Origin: Methylohalobius sp964654415
Lineage (GTDB): Bacteria > Pseudomonadota > Gammaproteobacteria > Methylococcales > Methylothermaceae
Direction: 5' to 3'
Assembly (NCBI GenBank): GCA_964654415.1
Contig: CAZZIP010000003.1
Span: 186,001 to 250,000 of the forward strand
Length of the DNA stretch: 64,000 nt
Positions 24,585 through 33,354 of this stretch are shown here, piece by piece. How positions within the stretch are numbered: the stretch's first letter is position 1; each line of letters begins with the position of its first letter. The notes beneath the pieces are model-generated. The model did no database searches. It was given only the letters and a program-made list of their open reading frames with translations, and was not told where the DNA came from. Made by a program: the position numbers and the translations under genes.

Positions 24585-26876
24585 CTACTCCTCCCGGGCG
24601 GCGGCAACGAGCGCTTGCCCCACCGCCAAACCGCCGTCGTTCATTGGAATTTGCTCAGGAATCCACACCGAAACCCCAAGAGCGGTCAAGGCTTCAGTCA
24701 GGGTTTCCAACAGCAAGCGATTTTGCAAAACCCCGCCGCTTAAGGCCACCGTAGCACAGTCCAGTTTCTCTGCAAAATAGCCGATGAGCTGGCTCCACGC
24801 TTTGGCCAGGCCCAAATGAAACCTTCGGGCGATGGCCGCTTTGGGAACACCGCAAGCCAGATCAGCCAAAAGCTCCGCCCACATCGGTTTAGGATCAAGC
24901 TGCCACAGATCGCCCGGGACGATGGCCAAAGAATACGCCTTTTTGTCCTCGCTGCGCCAAGCAAGGCATTCTAGTTCTGCCGCCGCCTGGCCTTCGTAGG
25001 TCTGATTTTCAAAACATATCCCCAAAGCTGCCGCCACCGCATCAAACAGCCGTCCGCAAGAAGAGGCCAACGGCGAATTTAAGCCATTTTCAAGCATCTT
25101 TTGTACTAAGGCCAAAGGCTTTGCCGCAAGCTGCAGAAAGCAGGTCAGCGGAATTTGGGCCTGCCACAATTGCGCTGCCAGATTGCGCCAAGGCTCGCGC
25201 ATGGCCTTGGTTCCGCCGAGCAGGGGGCAAGGTTTAAGGCACGCCAACCGCCTAAAGCTTCGATAATCGCCAAACAACAGCTCCCCTCCCCAAAACGTTC
25301 CATCCGCGCCATAGCCCAAGCCGTCCAGAATCAGCCCGAGCACCGGCTTGCCCGCGCGTGGATGGCGGTATTCGGCCAAAACCGCAGCCAGATGCGCGTG
25401 GTGGTGTTGGACGGCAACCAGCGGGAGCTTTTTCTGTTCAGCCCACTTGCGTCCTAACTTAGTCGCTAGGTACTCTGGGTGCAAATCCACTGCCAGGCAG
25501 CGCGGCGTGAACGCAAACAGCGCCAAATACGCATCGAGCTCTCGTTGGTAGCGGGCAAAGCTTGCAGCCTGTTCCAAATCGCCCAGATACTGCGAGAGCA
25601 CGATCTGCCCCTGGGCAATTAAGGCAAAGCTGCTTTTGAGCTCTCCTCCAAACGCCAAGACGCCTTCTGTTTGTTCAAAACCAGCAGGCAAAGCCATAGG
25701 CGCCGGCGCCAGCCCCCGCCCGCGCCGAAGCACCCGGATTTTACCGGCCATAAGGCGCACCACCGAATCGTCGCAAGGATGGACAATGGGGCAATCATGG
25801 AGCACAAACCCATCGGCAACCTGCGAGAGTTTAATTTGCGCTTCGTCGTTGTCAGAACACAAAGGGTCGCCGCTCAAATTGCCGGAGGTAAATACCAAAG
25901 GCGCGCTAAATTCGGCCAGTAACAAATGGTGCAAGGGGCTGTAAGGCAAAAGAAAGCCAAAAAGGTCCAATCCGGGAGCCACCGTTGCAGGCAAGGCTTG
26001 TTCCTTGGCCGCAAGCAACACAATAGGGGCGACCTGCGAGGTGAGCGCCTGCTCTTCTTCGGGGCTGATCGCGCAATAGCTGCGAACTATTTCAAGATCG
26101 CGCGCCATCAGCGCCAAGGGTTTGTGCGGCCGGCGCTTGCGCTGCCTTAAGCGAGCAAGCGCTTGGGGATTGGTGGCATCGGCCAGCAGCTGAAACCCGC
26201 CCTGCCCCTTGACCGCCAGGATTTTTCCTTGGCGCAGCTGCGCAACCGCCTGCGCGAGCGCTGCTTTGCCTTCGGTGTTGCTCGGTTCCAGCCAAACCTT
26301 GGGGCCGCACGCAGGACAAGCGATGGTCTGCGCGTGAAACCGGCGATCGGCTGGGTTTCGGTATTCGCCAAGGCAGGCCGGGCACAGTGCAAACGCCGAA
26401 AAACTGGTGCGTTCACGGTCGTAGGGCAAGCTTTGAACCACAGAAAACCTCGCCCCACACCGGGTGCAACTGGTAAACGGATAAAGGTAGCGGCGCGTGC
26501 TGGGCGAAAAGAGCTCGCGGCGGCATTCTTCGCAGCTGGCAAGATCGGGCAACACAAACGGCGCAGGCGCCTCAGGCGTGCTAGCCTCTATCCTAAATTC
26601 GTCCGGCGCAGCCTCATACAGAGGCTGCTCGTCCATTTTCTCAACGCGCGCCCCTGGCGGGAGCATCGCAAGCAATAGCTTGCGGAAACCAACGAGGTTT
26701 CTAGCACTGCCGAAGGCGCGTATCCTTATCCCTTGGCCGCAGTTTTCGACCGAACCGGTCAGCTCAAACTGCTTGGCCAGGCGCCAAACGTAAGGCCGAA
26801 ACCCTACGCCTTGAACTAGGCCGAACAGACGGATTTCCAAACCTGTGGGGCAAGCGCTTTGAGCCAGGCGTACCAC
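24585..26876 (-). CDS. hypF: Carbamoyltransferase HypF
   Basis: 763 aa. It transfers the carbamoyl group to HypE. The order of domains is usual: acylphosphatase with IRLFGLVQGVGFRPYVWRLA near residue 16; two zinc-finger motifs, CEECRRELFSPS then CTRCG, and CPACLGEYRNPADRRFHAQT then CPACG (about 105-190); a YrdC-like middle; and a Kae1-like C-terminus with QHHHAHLAAVLAEY (about 475). The start is uncertain: GTG 26876 is used here, giving a 61-base overlap with hypB; a nearer TTG would shorten the N-terminus by about ten residues. Confidence 0.92.
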   Translation of the reverse strand: MVRLAQSACPTGLEIRLFGLVQGVGFRPYVWRLAKQFELTGSVENCGQGIRIRAFGSARNLVGFRKLLLAMLPPGARVEKMDEQPLYEAAPDEFRIEASTPEAPAPFVLPDLASCEECRRELFSPSTRRYLYPFTSCTRCGARFSVVQSLPYDRERTSFSAFALCPACLGEYRNPADRRFHAQTIACPACGPKVWLEPSNTEGKAALAQAVAQLRQGKILAVKGQGGFQLLADATNPQALARLRQRKRRPHKPLALMARDLEIVRSYCAISPEEEQALTSQVAPIVLLAAKEQALPATVAPGLDLFGFLLPYSPLHHLLLAEFSAPLVFTSGNLSGDPLCSDNDEAQIKLSQVADGFVLHDCPIVHPCDDSVVRLMAGKIRVLRRGRGLAPAPMALPAGFEQTEGVLAFGGELKSSFALIAQGQIVLSQYLGDLEQAASFARYQRELDAYLALFAFTPRCLAVDLHPEYLATKLGRKWAEQKKLPLVAVQHHHAHLAAVLAEYRHPRAGKPVLGLILDGLGYGADGTFWGGELLFGDYRSFRRLACLKPCPLLGGTKAMREPWRNLAAQLWQAQIPLTCFLQLAAKPLALVQKMLENGLNSPLASSCGRLFDAVAAALGICFENQTYEGQAAAELECLAWRSEDKKAYSLAIVPGDLWQLDPKPMWAELLADLACGVPKAAIARRFHLGLAKAWSQLIGYFAEKLDCATVALSGGVLQNRLLLETLTEALTALGVSVWIPEQIPMNDGGLAVGQALVAAAREE

Positions 26877-27541
26877 GGCTCTAGCCCCTCTCCGGTTTTG
26901 ACCGACACCGTAAGCACCTCGACGTCTGGGCGAAGCCGCCTGGTGTACTCAATACAACGCTCCAACAGGAAATCCACATGCGGCAAAAGGTCGACCTTAG
27001 TTACCAGCACAAGGTCGGCGCGATAAAACATATATGGGTACTTGAGCGGTTTATCTTCGCCTTCGCTCACCGACAAAAGCACCACCCGCTTATCCTCTCC
27101 AAGGTCAAAGCCTGCCGGGCAAACCAAATTGCCGACGTTTTCGACAAGCACGAGCGCCCCTGTTGGCGGATCAAGCTCGGCCAAGGCGTGACCAACTTGA
27201 TGCGCGTCCAAGTGACAGGCCTTGCCGGTGTTGATCTGCACCGCCGGCACGCCACAGGCCCGAATGCGCTCGGCGTCCAAGGAAGTCTGCTGATCGCCTT
27301 CGATCACTGCAAAAGGTACTTGGTCCGTGAGATCGCTCAAAGTCTTGACCAAAAGCGAGGTCTTACCTGCCCCCGGGCTGGCCATCAGGTTGATCAGCCG
27401 CACGCCGCGCTCGGCCAGCCAGACCCGGTTGGCCTGGGCGTGACGCTCGTTGAGCGAAAGCAAGCTTTCTTCAAATTGTAACCGGCGCTGAGTATCTTGA
27501 TGGAGATGGGAATGCTCCCCACAACCACAGCTGGTACACAT
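26816..27541 (-). CDS. hypB: Hydrogenase nickel-insertion GTPase HypB
   Basis: 241 aa. The start MCTSCGCGEHSHLHQD holds the CxxCGC nickel motif and a short His-containing stretch. The GTPase P-loop is NLMASPGAGKTSLLVKTL (about 50-68), with ENVGNLVCPAGFD and VTKVDLLPH further on. With HypA it inserts nickel into HoxH. It opens the hypBFCDE unit; GAGGTGAGAGT precedes the ATG. A TACAAT hexamer about 35 bases upstream on the minus strand is a possible -10 without a good -35. Confidence 0.95.
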   Translation of the reverse strand: MCTSCGCGEHSHLHQDTQRRLQFEESLLSLNERHAQANRVWLAERGVRLINLMASPGAGKTSLLVKTLSDLTDQVPFAVIEGDQQTSLDAERIRACGVPAVQINTGKACHLDAHQVGHALAELDPPTGALVLVENVGNLVCPAGFDLGEDKRVVLLSVSEGEDKPLKYPYMFYRADLVLVTKVDLLPHVDFLLERCIEYTRRLRPDVEVLTVSVKTGEGLEPWYAWLKALAPQVWKSVCSA

Positions 27542-27659
27542 ACTCTCACCTCATGGGTTTTACCCAGTGTATTGTATCTGTGAATGAAACCTGAATAATT
27601 TTTTGTTGTCTATGAGATTTGTTAGTTCTAAAACAGAAACATCGGGAGGAGGCAGCGCT

Positions 27660-27872
27660 ATGAACCAATCCAAAGCTATCGTTTTCCTCCGCTGCGACGC
27701 CATTTATCCAATCACCCAAGACAAATCGGACTCGCAGGTCGATTCTGCCGACGCAGGGATAGCGAACGATAATCACCCGCCTTGCTTTCGGACCGATGAG
27801 CGCTACTTCTGTACTAAGCGTTGCCGATGGGCCAAGGAATGCAAGAAACTGATTGCTGAATGGTTGCGCTAA
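27660..27872 (+). CDS. Small Cys-rich protein of unknown function (70 aa)
   Basis: A strong ribosome-binding site (GGGAGGAGG) stands seven bases before ATG 27660, which argues that this short frame is real. The protein begins MNQSKAIVFLRCDAIYPITQ and ends with a Cys cluster, CFRTDERYFCTKRCRWAKEC, then KKLIAEWLR. Cys spacing (C-x9-C-x3-C-x5-C) suggests a metal or small Fe-S site. The gene sits between divergent hypB and glgP in an otherwise gene-poor stretch of about 400 bases. I do not recognise a named family. Confidence 0.55.
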   Translation: MNQSKAIVFLRCDAIYPITQDKSDSQVDSADAGIANDNHPPCFRTDERYFCTKRCRWAKECKKLIAEWLR

Positions 27873-27947
27873 GCTCTTGGTGAACAACCTTCACCGTTAG
27901 CCTCGGCTGCCAAGGTCAAAAGCGAGTTTCTCTTTGGCAGCATACGC

Positions 27948-27976
27948 TTGCACGGTTGGATACGGCCGTCTACTAT
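27948..27976 (+). promoter_or_regulatory. Predicted sigma-70 promoter of glgP
   Basis: TTGCAC (27948-27953), 17 bases, then TACTAT (27971-27976). Transcription would begin near 27983. This makes the TTG at 28005 a better start for the phosphorylase than the TTG inside the -35 element. Confidence 0.5.
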
Positions 27977-28004
27977 AAAAAATCAACAGAACAGGACGCC
28001 CGCT

Positions 28005-30521
28005 TTGAATACCCACCTGTTTGCGCTCCCTTTGGTCCCTGAGCCTTTGGCTGAACTGATCCCCCTCGCCTTAGACCTGCGTTGGTCGTGGAGCCACGTC
28101 AGCGATGTGCTGTGGGAGACTTTAGATCCGGAGCTTTGGCAACGCACCGCCAACCCCTGGCTGATCCTGCAAAGCCTTTCGCCGGCAAGGCTCGAGGCCT
28201 TGGCTCAAGATCAAGCTTTTTGCAGAAAGCTTGCCGAACTGGCTGCCGAACGCCGCACTTATCTGGAAAAACCCACTTGGTTTGAGGAGGTCAAGGGCGA
28301 AGCTCCCTTAGGCCCAATCGCTTATTTCAGCATGGAGTACGGCCTGACCGAGGCCCTTCCCCTGTACTCCGGAGGGCTTGGGATGCTCGCCGGAGACTTC
28401 TTAAAGACCTGTAGCGATCTCGGAATCCCGGCAGTGGGGGTAGGTTTGCTCTACCAAGAGGGCTATTTCCGCCAGATCATCGACGAGTGCGGTCGGCAAG
28501 TGGAGCTTTACCCCAACAACAACCCCTGGGAGCTTCCAATTACCCCTGTGCGCAACGGCGAAGGCCAGCTGCTTAGGCTGCACTACCACTTCAACGGCAT
28601 AGACCTATGGATCAGGGCCTGGCAGGCCCAAGTGGGCCGAACGACGCTGTACCTTTTGGACCTCAACGACCCGGCCAATCCGCCTTCGGATCGCTGCATC
28701 ACCGACCGCCTTTACGGCGGCGGCACTCAGCAGCGCCTGCAGCAGGAAATGCTGCTCGGCATCGTCGGCTGGCAGCTTTTGGAAACCTTAAAGCTAGAGC
28801 CCACCATCTGCCACCTCAACGAAGGCCACGCTGCGCTGGCAATCCTGGAACGGGCGCGCAGCTATATGCAGCGCCATCGCGTGGACTTCGAACTGGCCTT
28901 AAGCGTCACCCGCGCTGGCAACCTGTTCACCACCCACACCCCAGTAGCCGCCGGCTTTGACTGCTTCCCACCTTCTCTCATCCGGCGTTATCTTAGCTTT
29001 TATTGCGAGCTTTTGGGTATCAGCGTGGAAGAGCTGCTCGCCCTGGGGCGGGCCAACCCTAACGATCCCAACGAACCGTTCAACATGGTGTATCTGGCCA
29101 TCCGCGGCAGCGGCGCGATCAACGCCGTCAGCCGCCTCCACGGCCAAACCAGCCGGCGCATCTTCGCCCCTTTGTTCCCGCGCTGGCCGCAGGCAGAGGT
29201 GCCGGTGGGCCACGTCACCAACGGCGTGCACACGCCGTCCTGGGATTCGCCTGCATCCGATCGCCTGTGGACGTGCGCCTGCGGTCCAGAGCGCTGGATC
29301 TGCGATCCCTGCCTTCCCGGCGAGCAGCTGCGCCGGTTGCCAGCAGAGGAATTGTGGGAACTTCGCGCCCAAAACCGAAGGCGCCTGGTGGAGTTCGTGC
29401 GCGCCTATTATTCCCAGCGGCCAGCCGCTTTCAACTACCTGCCACTCACCCGTTCCCCGCTCCTCGATCCCAACGCCTTGACCTTAGGGTTCGCGCGCAG
29501 ATTTACCGCCTACAAACGCCCTTGCCTTTTGCTCACCGACCCCAATCGCCTAGCGAGGCTTCTGGCCGACCCTCATCGGCCAGTGCAACTGATTTTGGCG
29601 GGCAAGGCGCATCCTTTGGACGAGGAGGGCAAACGTCAGCTCCACGCCTGGATCGAGTTTATCCGTAGCCATCCGGAAATCGCCGGCAAAATAATTTTTT
29701 TACCCGACTACGACATGCAGCTGGCCGAGCGCTTGGTGACCGGAGTGGACGTGTGGATCAATACCCCAAAGCGGCCGTGGGAGGCGTGCGGCACCTCCGG
29801 CATGAAAGTCTTAGTCAACGGCGGGCTAAATCTATCCGAGCTGGATGGCTGGTGGGCGGAAGCCTATGATCCCACAGTAGGCTGGGCCATTGGTGACAGC
29901 CAAGAACACGCCGATCCCGATTGGGATTGGAAAGAAGCACAGCAGCTATACGACCTTTTAGAGCAAGAGATCGCGCCGACCTTCTACGAACGCGACGCGC
30001 GCGGCATCCCGGTCCAGTGGGTGGCCAAGATGCGCGAGAGCATGGCGAAACTGGCGCCGTTCTTCTCCGCCAACCGCATGGTGCGCCAATACCTCGACCA
30101 GTACTATCTGCCCATGGCGCAGTCTTTGGCCCGCCGCCACCAAAACGACCAGGCGCTGGCGCGTCAAATCCTAACCTGGCGCCGAAACCTGGAAGACCAC
30201 TGGCACACGATCCACCTCGGCGAGCCCAAGGTCGAAACGCAAGGCGGCGTCCACCGCTTCGAGGTCCCAGTCTATTTGGGGGCAGTCGCTCCGGAAGGAA
30301 TCCGGGTAGAACTTTATGCCGACCCCTTAGCTCCCGACCAGCTGCCCGAGAAAATCGTCCTAACGCCTAAACATCCCTTGTTCGGCGCCGAAGGCGGGTT
30401 TCTTTACGTCGGTGAAGCCCCGACTACAAGGCCAGTCTGGCACTACACCGTCCGCGTGGTGCCATATCACGAAGAAGCTCAAACCCCGTTAGAGCTGGTG
30501 AAGATCACCTGGCAAAAGTAA
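28005..30521 (+). CDS. glgP: Alpha-glucan (glycogen/maltodextrin) phosphorylase
   Basis: 838 aa from TTG 28005 (AGGA nine bases upstream, downstream of a predicted promoter). An extension to 27948 is possible. It belongs to the compact GT35 group with an N-terminal DUF3417-like region: WSWSHVSDVLWETLDPELW, YFSMEYGLTEALPLYSGGLG (about 113-132), GVGLLYQEGYFRQ, and EGHAALAILERA. The pyridoxal-phosphate site is CGTSGMKVLVNGGLNLSE (about 590). It releases glucose-1-phosphate from storage glucan. It is a single-gene unit; no other glycogen gene is in the window. Confidence 0.93.
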   Translation: MNTHLFALPLVPEPLAELIPLALDLRWSWSHVSDVLWETLDPELWQRTANPWLILQSLSPARLEALAQDQAFCRKLAELAAERRTYLEKPTWFEEVKGEAPLGPIAYFSMEYGLTEALPLYSGGLGMLAGDFLKTCSDLGIPAVGVGLLYQEGYFRQIIDECGRQVELYPNNNPWELPITPVRNGEGQLLRLHYHFNGIDLWIRAWQAQVGRTTLYLLDLNDPANPPSDRCITDRLYGGGTQQRLQQEMLLGIVGWQLLETLKLEPTICHLNEGHAALAILERARSYMQRHRVDFELALSVTRAGNLFTTHTPVAAGFDCFPPSLIRRYLSFYCELLGISVEELLALGRANPNDPNEPFNMVYLAIRGSGAINAVSRLHGQTSRRIFAPLFPRWPQAEVPVGHVTNGVHTPSWDSPASDRLWTCACGPERWICDPCLPGEQLRRLPAEELWELRAQNRRRLVEFVRAYYSQRPAAFNYLPLTRSPLLDPNALTLGFARRFTAYKRPCLLLTDPNRLARLLADPHRPVQLILAGKAHPLDEEGKRQLHAWIEFIRSHPEIAGKIIFLPDYDMQLAERLVTGVDVWINTPKRPWEACGTSGMKVLVNGGLNLSELDGWWAEAYDPTVGWAIGDSQEHADPDWDWKEAQQLYDLLEQEIAPTFYERDARGIPVQWVAKMRESMAKLAPFFSANRMVRQYLDQYYLPMAQSLARRHQNDQALARQILTWRRNLEDHWHTIHLGEPKVETQGGVHRFEVPVYLGAVAPEGIRVELYADPLAPDQLPEKIVLTPKHPLFGAEGGFLYVGEAPTTRPVWHYTVRVVPYHEEAQTPLELVKITWQK

Positions 30522-30756
30522 GCCAGGCATAGGCTAGGTTTTCTTATTTGGCAAGCCCTCGGACCGAACCGGGATTGCCCCGCCCTATCATCAATCCCTA
30601 CTCCTGCCGCGCGAGCGAAATGATGACGACGGAATGGCTCTAGCACGCGCCGTGCGTCGGCCAGATGTGAAATAGAATATGTTGTGACATAAAACAAAGG
30701 AAAATAAGATAATTACCAAACTTACATATGGAAACAAACGCATATATTCTATTTCG
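30522..30756. promoter_or_regulatory. Intergenic region before the tungstate operon, with a 12-bp inverted repeat and a tiny leader frame
   Basis: The first half shows nothing I can name. In the second half GAAATAGAATAT (30669-30680) reappears inverted as ATATTCTATTTC (30744-30755), just before ATG 30757. A possible promoter lies inside: TTGTGA (30682-30687), 17 bases, TAAGAT (30705-30710). A second, TTACAT (30722-30727), 17 bases, TATTCT (30745-30750), would give a nearly leaderless mRNA. A ten-codon frame from ATG 30728 ends in a TGA overlapping the tupB start. The repeat may be an operator for a tungstate or molybdate sensor; that is inference. Confidence 0.45.
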
Positions 30757-31464
30757 ATGAGCGATACCCTCGGGCGGGCGTGGACCCAAGCGCTCTCCCT
30801 GATCGGCGGTGCCGACCCCGCCCTCTGGGAGATCGTGGGCTTGAGCCTGCGGGTGAGTCTGACGGCGGTGGGGCTTGCTGCCCTCCTCGGCCTGCCGGTT
30901 GGCGCTGTCCTGGCGGTGACCTGCTTTCCCGGCCGCCGGGCGATGATTGTGATCCTCAATGCCCTCATGGGGCTGCCGCCGGTGGTCGCGGGGCTCCTCA
31001 TCTACTTGCTCCTTTCCCGCGCCGGGCCTTTAGGTGAGCTGGGCCTGCTGTTTACGCCCACCGCCATGGTGATTGCCCAGACTGTGCTGGTCGCTCCCAT
31101 CATTGCGGCTCTGGCGCGCCAGGCTATCGAGGACGCCTGGAACGAATACGCAGAGCTGCTCAAGTCCCTGGGGGCTGGCCCGCTGCAATGGGCTCTCACC
31201 CTATTGTGGGACTGCCGCTTTTCCCTGGTCACGGCGATCCTTGCCGGTTTCGGGCGGGCTGCCGCCGAGGTAGGGGCGGTGATCATCGTAGGCGGCAACA
31301 TCGACGGGGTAACCCGGGTCATGACCACCGCCATCGCCCTGGAAACGAGCAAGGGGGATTTGCCCCTCGCCCTGGGGCTGGGGATCATCCTCATGGCCAT
31401 CGTGCTGTCCCTCAACGCAGCGGCCTATGTGGTGAAGGAGACGGCCCAGCGCCGCCATGGATAG
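30757..31464 (+). CDS. tupB: Tungstate ABC transporter permease TupB
   Basis: 235 aa, hydrophobic, five or so membrane segments. The permease loop contacting the ATPase is visible as EYAELLKSLGAGPLQWALTL (about 128-147), then GFGRAAAEVGAVIIVGGNID, typical of the TupB/ModB-like group. It forms the membrane channel for tungstate (or possibly molybdate). No clear ribosome-binding site precedes the ATG. It overlaps tupC by eight bases. The name rests on the paired TupA-like binding protein. Confidence 0.88.
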   Translation: MSDTLGRAWTQALSLIGGADPALWEIVGLSLRVSLTAVGLAALLGLPVGAVLAVTCFPGRRAMIVILNALMGLPPVVAGLLIYLLLSRAGPLGELGLLFTPTAMVIAQTVLVAPIIAALARQAIEDAWNEYAELLKSLGAGPLQWALTLLWDCRFSLVTAILAGFGRAAAEVGAVIIVGGNIDGVTRVMTTAIALETSKGDLPLALGLGIILMAIVLSLNAAAYVVKETAQRRHG

Positions 31465-32200
31465 GCCTTCGGCGACGCGCAGCGCCTCTCTGCTGCCCCT
31501 CGTTCTCACGGAGGTGAGCTACCGGGTGGGGGGGCGCACCCTCATCGACCGCATCACGGTGGAAATCGGACCTGGGCAGCGAACCGTCATCCTCGGGCCC
31601 AACGGAGCGGGCAAGAGCGTACTCATGCGCCTATGCCACGGCCTGCTCGTCCCGACCAGCGGCTCGGTGCACTGGAGTGCCCAGGAGCTTCCCGGCGAGC
31701 CTCGGCGGCAAGCCATGGTGTTCCAGCGACCGGTGATGCTGCGCCGCTCGGTCATCGACAACATCCGCTATGCGCTGAAGCTTTCCCACGTGCCGCGGCG
31801 GGAGCGGGAAGCCCGAGCCTGGCAGGCCCTGGAGCGGGTCGGGCTTTCCGCCCGCGCCGATCGTCCGGCGCGGGTACTCTCCGGCGGCGAACAGCAGCGT
31901 CTGGCCCTGGCCCGGGCCTGGGCCTTGAAGCCCGAGGTGCTGTTCCTGGACGAGCCCACGGCCAACCTGGACCCGGGCGCCTGCCGGGAGGTAGAAGCCA
32001 TCATCGCCGCCATTCACGCCGAGGGAACCAAGATCGTGATGAGCACCCACAACCTGGGCCAAGCCCGGCGGCTCGCCGACGAAATTCTCTTCCTCTACGA
32101 AGGGCGGTTGGTGGAGCGCTCGTCGCCGGAGCAGTTTTTTCAGCAACCTGCCTCGCCTGAGGCCAAGGCCTTCATCCAAGGAGAGCTGCCATGGCAATAA
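31457..32200 (+). CDS. tupC: Tungstate ABC transporter ATPase TupC
   Basis: 247 aa with all ATPase motifs: Walker A GPNGAGKSV (about 49-57), Q-loop MVFQRPVMLRRSV, signature LSGGEQQRLALARA (about 137-150), Walker B VLFLDEPTANLD and the switch His in VMSTHNLGQ. It drives uptake through TupB. It overlaps tupB by eight bases and tupA by ten, showing one translationally coupled operon in the order permease, ATPase, binding protein. Confidence 0.9.
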   Translation: MDRPSATRSASLLPLVLTEVSYRVGGRTLIDRITVEIGPGQRTVILGPNGAGKSVLMRLCHGLLVPTSGSVHWSAQELPGEPRRQAMVFQRPVMLRRSVIDNIRYALKLSHVPRREREARAWQALERVGLSARADRPARVLSGGEQQRLALARAWALKPEVLFLDEPTANLDPGACREVEAIIAAIHAEGTKIVMSTHNLGQARRLADEILFLYEGRLVERSSPEQFFQQPASPEAKAFIQGELPWQ

Positions 32201-33066
32201 AGAGGAATACCCTTCTCGGAGTGATCTTTGTCCTTTTTACAGTGGTGGCCACCCCGGCCAAAGAGCGGTTCATCACCGTGGCTTCCACCACTTCTACCGA
32301 ACAGTCCGGGCTGTTCAAGCACCTGCTCCCCTTGTTCGAGCAAAAAACCGGCATCCAAGTGCGGGTGGTGGCGGTCGGCACCGGCCAAGCCCTGGATATC
32401 GGCCGCCGGGGAGATGCGGACGTAGTGTTCGTCCACGACAAAGCAGCGGAAGAGAAATTCGTCGCCGAAGGCCATGGTCTCGAGCGCCAAGAGGTGATGT
32501 ACAACGACTTCGTCCTCATCGGGCCCCGCTCAGATCCAGCCGGGACAGGAGGCGGCAAGGACGTCGTGGCCGCCTTCAAGAAAATCGCAGCGGCGCAAGC
32601 CCCCTTCCTATCCCGGGGGGATAAGAGCGGCACTCACGCTGCCGAGCGCAGGCTGTGGGCCCTAGCGGGATTCGACATCGATCGGGACAAAGGGCCCTGG
32701 TACCGAGAGTGCGGCTGTGGCATGGGACCTGCCCTCAATATCGCCGCTTCGATGCACGCCTATGTCCTGGCTGACCGAGGAACCTGGTTGAGCTTCCGCA
32801 ACCGGGGCGAACTCGCTTTCCTGGTGGAAGGGGACCAACGCCTATTCAATCAATACGGAGTGATCCTGGTGAATCCGGCCCGGCACCCCCACGTCAAGCA
32901 GGAGTGGGGGCAGCTTTTCATCGACTGGCTCGTGTCCCCTGAGGGCCAGCAGGCCATTGCCCAATTCAAGATCGCCGGCAAGCCCCTTTTTTTCCCCAAT
33001 GCCCGCCCGAAAATAGGCGAGGCCAGTAGGGGCGACCGGCCGGGTGCCCCTACTCCCGGCAATTAA
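32191..33066 (+). CDS. tupA: Tungstate-binding periplasmic protein TupA; 3' end rests in a CRISPR-type repeat
   Basis: 291 aa. A signal peptide (NTLLGVIFVLFTVVATPA) is followed by ITVASTTSTEQSGLFKHLLP, containing the TTST oxyanion site of TupA proteins, and RRGDADVVFVHDKAAEEKF. It captures tungstate in the periplasm. The end of the frame (GDRPGAPTPGN, stop TAA at 33064-33066) is spelled partly by a CRISPR-type repeat at 33052-33076, so the native C-terminus may have been lost or extended. The conserved fold seems complete before that (FKIAGKPLFFPNA). Confidence 0.88.
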   Translation: MAIKRNTLLGVIFVLFTVVATPAKERFITVASTTSTEQSGLFKHLLPLFEQKTGIQVRVVAVGTGQALDIGRRGDADVVFVHDKAAEEKFVAEGHGLERQEVMYNDFVLIGPRSDPAGTGGGKDVVAAFKKIAAAQAPFLSRGDKSGTHAAERRLWALAGFDIDRDKGPWYRECGCGMGPALNIAASMHAYVLADRGTWLSFRNRGELAFLVEGDQRLFNQYGVILVNPARHPHVKQEWGQLFIDWLVSPEGQQAIAQFKIAGKPLFFPNARPKIGEASRGDRPGAPTPGN

Positions 33067-33076
33067 GCCGGGAGAT
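33052..33076 (+). CRISPR. Isolated partial CRISPR-type repeat (copy A)
   Basis: The core CTCCCGGC-AATTAA-GCCGGGAG is a perfect 8-bp stem with a six-base loop, followed by AGAT. The same core in the same orientation is at 40155-40189 next to a cas3 fragment. Here the outer GTTTCAATCC half is missing and replaced by tupA coding sequence. It is not an array, only a leftover repeat; as a hairpin it might also stop transcription weakly. Confidence 0.55.
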
Positions 33077-33087
33077 ATCTGCGGCGC

Positions 33088-33345
33088 ATGAGCAGCAAGC
33101 CACAGGCGCTTACCCGAGCGATCTTTGGCATGGATTCCACGGTGTTGGTCCTCTACGGAAATCAGGAGCACGCCCATCAGCCACAACCTCGTGAAGCAGG
33201 ATCGAGCGCCGTATCACCCGCTGCCGTGCTTCGAAGGCCAGAGCAAGGACTTCTGGCACGCTCATCATCCGACAACTCAAAGGCGACGACGCGCTTGCTT
33301 CGGGCTATTCCGACGCGCCGTTTCTTCGCCAACGAAACCTATCCT
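33088..33345 (+). pseudogene. Decayed IS1380-like transposase fragment
   Basis: Three reading frames together give pieces that fit IS1380-family transposases: FGMDSTVLVLYGNQEHA, then in another frame RAPYHPLPCFEGQSKDFWHA, then in a third LKGDDALASGYSDAPFL. The known family has a D-STV-YG-QE stretch followed by a YHPL-CFE stretch. At least two frameshifts and missing ends show it is dead. No inverted terminal repeats are visible. It lies between a CRISPR-type repeat and the copy of the metH 3' end. Confidence 0.6.
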
Positions 33346-33354
33346 CCTCAACTG

